Assembly: GCA_015075375.1 (NCBI GenBank)
Contig: JABTUM010000002.1
Span: 653,393-717,392 of the forward strand
Reading direction: 5' to 3'
Source: Planctomycetota bacterium
GTDB lineage: Bacteria > Planctomycetota > SZUA-567 > H5-PLA8
DNA: 64,000 nucleotides
The translations under genes were made by a program, and so were the position numbers. Below, in pieces: positions 62,018 to 64,000 of the stretch (its first letter is position 1; each line of letters begins with the position of its first letter). Below the pieces are notes generated by a model, which was not told the origin of the DNA, searched no databases, and saw nothing but the letters and a program-made list of their open reading frames with translations.

Positions 62018-63250
62018 TCAGCGCCTGCGGATCGTCTCGGTGGCGTGCTTGAGCGCTTTTTCAGCCAGCTTGGCGACTTCGGCCAGGCCGGTTTCGTTCA
62101 GGTCCGCGCCGTCCATCTTGTCGGCGGCGCATTGCGTGGCGAAGGTCGCGTCGATCCACGGCGCGCCGCTCTCTTCGAGTTGCCGGCCGACGCGAGCCAG
62201 GAAATCCTTGTGCCCCTTCTTTTGAGCGTCGGTCGCTCCCGCCGGAGCCGAGGGCAGCACCCAAATCGGCAAAACCCCCGATTGCAGGCAGCGGCTGCTG
62301 ATGCGCTGCGCATCCGAGGCCGAACTGGACGCTTTCCAAGCCGCCGCGGGCATCGCCAAGAGCACCGTTTCGCTCTCGGTCTTGGATAGGACATACGGAA
62401 GCAGCGCACGCAGTTCGGCGAAGCCGTTCAGGTTCAATCCTTCGGGCAGGACAGCTTTGGTCATTTCCGTGCGCGGTACGTTCGCCGCGACGAGGGCTGG
62501 AAACGCCTCCGCGTGCTTGCCCGGAGCCAAGGGCAGGATCGTGCGCGGTTTGGTCCGTCCTGACGGGCGGCGCAAGGCTTCTTTGGCGTTCTCGATCGTC
62601 TTTGTCGAGATGCGGAAGCCGTCGACATCCGCCTGGGCTTCCAATTGCGCGCGCTTGATCTCTTCGGCCAGCGCCACGTTCCAGAGTTGTTCGGGTGTCG
62701 CGCCCGTCGTCACGATGAAATCGTCGATCCAGACTTCGGGCATTCCGGCGCCGCCCACGATGAAAATTTTAATCTGGCTCAGCTTGAAGTCGTTGGGCAT
62801 GCGCGTCACGCCGCTGCGCGCCTGGCCCATCGGGGTGGTCACGTCGAACCAGCGGTCGTTCGTGGTCGAGGTGTAGCGGTAGGTATACCCCTTCGCCCCG
62901 TCGTTGAACTCGATCCGAACCTGATCGATGCCCTTGCCGAAGACGCGGAATCCGACGTACACCTTATTGATGTCCGTCGCACCCGGCAGCTTGAACTGGC
63001 CGACCCTGCCGCTCCAAACCCAGGCCAAGTTGGCATCCCAACTGGCTTTCCCGAGCTTCAGTGCTTTGGTGTTGGGGCGGACGCCTTTCCCAATCTCCGG
63101 AGTACCGTTCGACCACGCCTTGTTGTCGTCTTCGAAGCTGTCGAACCAAGTGATAGGCCCCGGCGCTTGTGCGCGGACGGATCCTGCCGCGAGCAGCAGC
63201 GCAAACGCCACCGCAGCCCGAATCCAATGTGAACCTGGGGACGCGGTCAT
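62018..63250 (-). CDS. Exported protein with carbohydrate-binding-like and SGNH-like parts
   Basis: A 410-residue protein. After a signal peptide (AAVAFALLLAAGSVRAQA) comes a beta-sandwich of about 150 residues (ITWFDSFEDDNKAWSNG, KVYVGFRVFGKGIDQVRIEF, PEVWIDDFIV) resembling a glycan-binding or sialidase-type domain. The rest, with VLLAMPAAAW, VLPIWVLPSAP and FLARVGRQLEES, then a final helix, is reminiscent of the alpha/beta core of SGNH hydrolases, but the expected GDSL serine and catalytic Asp-His pair are not obvious. Its ATG overlaps the stop of the upstream gene by four bases, so the two are translationally coupled. Function unknown. Confidence 0.72.
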   Translation of the reverse strand: MTASPGSHWIRAAVAFALLLAAGSVRAQAPGPITWFDSFEDDNKAWSNGTPEIGKGVRPNTKALKLGKASWDANLAWVWSGRVGQFKLPGATDINKVYVGFRVFGKGIDQVRIEFNDGAKGYTYRYTSTTNDRWFDVTTPMGQARSGVTRMPNDFKLSQIKIFIVGGAGMPEVWIDDFIVTTGATPEQLWNVALAEEIKRAQLEAQADVDGFRISTKTIENAKEALRRPSGRTKPRTILPLAPGKHAEAFPALVAANVPRTEMTKAVLPEGLNLNGFAELRALLPYVLSKTESETVLLAMPAAAWKASSSASDAQRISSRCLQSGVLPIWVLPSAPAGATDAQKKGHKDFLARVGRQLEESGAPWIDATFATQCAADKMDGADLNETGLAEVAKLAEKALKHATETIRRR

Positions 63251-64000
63251 TCTTCTTCCTCTTCCACCGCCGGCGCTCCGGGCTTGCCAGGAGCCGCCGA
63301 ACCCGAGCCCACATCGAGCCCCAGGATATGCTTCGCCGAGAGGCGCAGGATCGCTTCGACGCGCTGCGGGAAGTCCGCGGCGCTGCCGTCCATGGCCGGA
63401 ACCTTGGCCTCGTGCATCACGCCCATGATCGCGCTGCGCAGCGGGTCGTCCGGACCGCCTTCCGGCACCACCAGGATCGGGACCGCGCCGAAATATCCGC
63501 AGAGCGCGCATACGTCGTCCCAATCGGCCTTAAGGTGGTCCGGCACGCTCTTGAGCGACCCTTGATGCAGAAATACGAACGCCGGCTTTTCTTTGAGCAG
63601 GTGATCGGGCAAGAGGCGCAGCAGGTCGAGCGGCGTGACATCCCCGGTCTGGAGCGCGGGCAGCGCGGCGGCCTGCGCCCAGCCGGCCGGAGGCGCGGGC
63701 GACTTTGCCGTACCGCTGCCGGCCCACAGGATTTTATCCTTAGAGGCGCCTTTCAGGCCCTTCTTGAGCTGCGCGCGAACGCCGGCGGCGACTTCGGGTG
63801 AAAAACTCATCCCTGATCCCGCGAGTTCCCGCTTGGGTGCGGCTTGAGCCGGATCGGGCGCCGCGGGTTTGGCCGGAGCGGCCGCGGGCTTCGCTTCACC
63901 CTGTTTGGCGGGCGTCGCCGGCGGTGCGACGGGCGCGGGCGCGGCCGCGCCCGCGGGTTGGCCGCTGCCGTCGGGCCGTTTGGTGCCTGAAGGCGTAAAG
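63247..64000 (-). CDS. Proline/alanine-rich protein with SGNH-like domain, C-terminal part (cut by window edge)
   Basis: The reading frame is open from the right edge of the window with no stop, so this is the C-terminal part of a longer gene; the ATG at 63808-63810 is probably internal. The first about 63 residues are a proline/alanine/lysine linker. The following domain (ALPALQTGDVTPLDLLRLLP, AFVFLHQGSL, FGAVPILVVPEGGPDDP, FPQRVEAILRLSAKHIL) looks like an SGNH-hydrolase-type alpha/beta fold, without a clear GDSL motif. It ends in a run of glutamates and overlaps the next gene by four bases. Confidence 0.72.
   Translation of the reverse strand, partial: FTPSGTKRPDGSGQPAGAAAPAPVAPPATPAKQGEAKPAAAPAKPAAPDPAQAAPKRELAGSGMSFSPEVAAGVRAQLKKGLKGASKDKILWAGSGTAKSPAPPAGWAQAAALPALQTGDVTPLDLLRLLPDHLLKEKPAFVFLHQGSLKSVPDHLKADWDDVCALCGYFGAVPILVVPEGGPDDPLRSAIMGVMHEAKVPAMDGSAADFPQRVEAILRLSAKHILGLDVGSGSAAPGKPGAPAVEEEEE

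Overview
The window reads as a chromosomal segment of a GC-rich bacterium, most likely a member of the Planctomycetota or a close PVC-superphylum relative. The best marker is the small basic protein at 8533-8769, whose conserved core (HRNVLTRLERL, then DEDRWDES and GLPKV) matches a short protein family known from Planctomycetes, Verrucomicrobia and Chlamydiae. Several other traits fit this placement but do not prove it: many secreted proteins of unknown function, a Hanks-type kinase, paired phytanoyl-CoA dioxygenases, several glycoside hydrolases and neighbouring dxr and rseP genes. I see no rRNA, tRNA, CRISPR array, phage or complete insertion sequence.

Layout. 1-3957 (minus) is an acyl-CoA operon: split methylmalonyl-CoA mutase, 3-hydroxyacyl-CoA dehydrogenase, and inserted small proteins plus a secreted C15-type peptidase. 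4087-7161 (plus) carries small proteins and a three-gene sugar set (RmlC-like cupin and two glycosyltransferases). 7168-16539 is mostly housekeeping: acyl-CoA dehydrogenase, small basic protein, glyA, aldose epimerase, a kinase, prfB with its programmed frameshift, and a HAD phosphatase. 16559-21292 (plus) is the most interesting part: a promoter, a SAM-I riboswitch with terminator, a threonine-synthase-like enzyme, a ThiS/MoaD-NIL fusion, an E1-like adenylyltransferase and a class V cysteine desulfurase. 21756-29025 holds dxr, rseP, a GGDEF-PilZ protein, aroB and dprA.

From 29156 to the right edge the content is increasingly about secreted proteins and polysaccharides: a GH9 cellulase-like enzyme, an aminotransferase/PPIase/lipoprotein chain, bioA, a secreted metzincin-type protein, a thioredoxin-like lipoprotein, two phytanoyl-CoA dioxygenases around an AraC regulator, very large secreted proteins, a radical SAM enzyme, a GH88-like hydrolase, MscS, a clan GH-A enzyme, a 1329-residue exported protein and an FKBP isomerase. 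Strong intrinsic terminators follow many of the minus-strand genes.

The 16559-21292 cluster is best explained as homocysteine (methionine precursor) synthesis with a protein thiocarboxylate as sulfur donor: the desulfurase supplies sulfur, the E1 activates the carrier, and the threonine-synthase-like enzyme would place sulfur on O-phosphohomoserine. The SAM riboswitch ties it to methionine status, and the NIL domain fused to the carrier suggests a second, protein-level link. Related chemistry is known from Streptomyces (MetM/MetO) and Wolinella (HcyS/HcyF). The fusion carrier with a buried Gly-Gly and the riboswitch arrangement are the parts I regard as potentially new.
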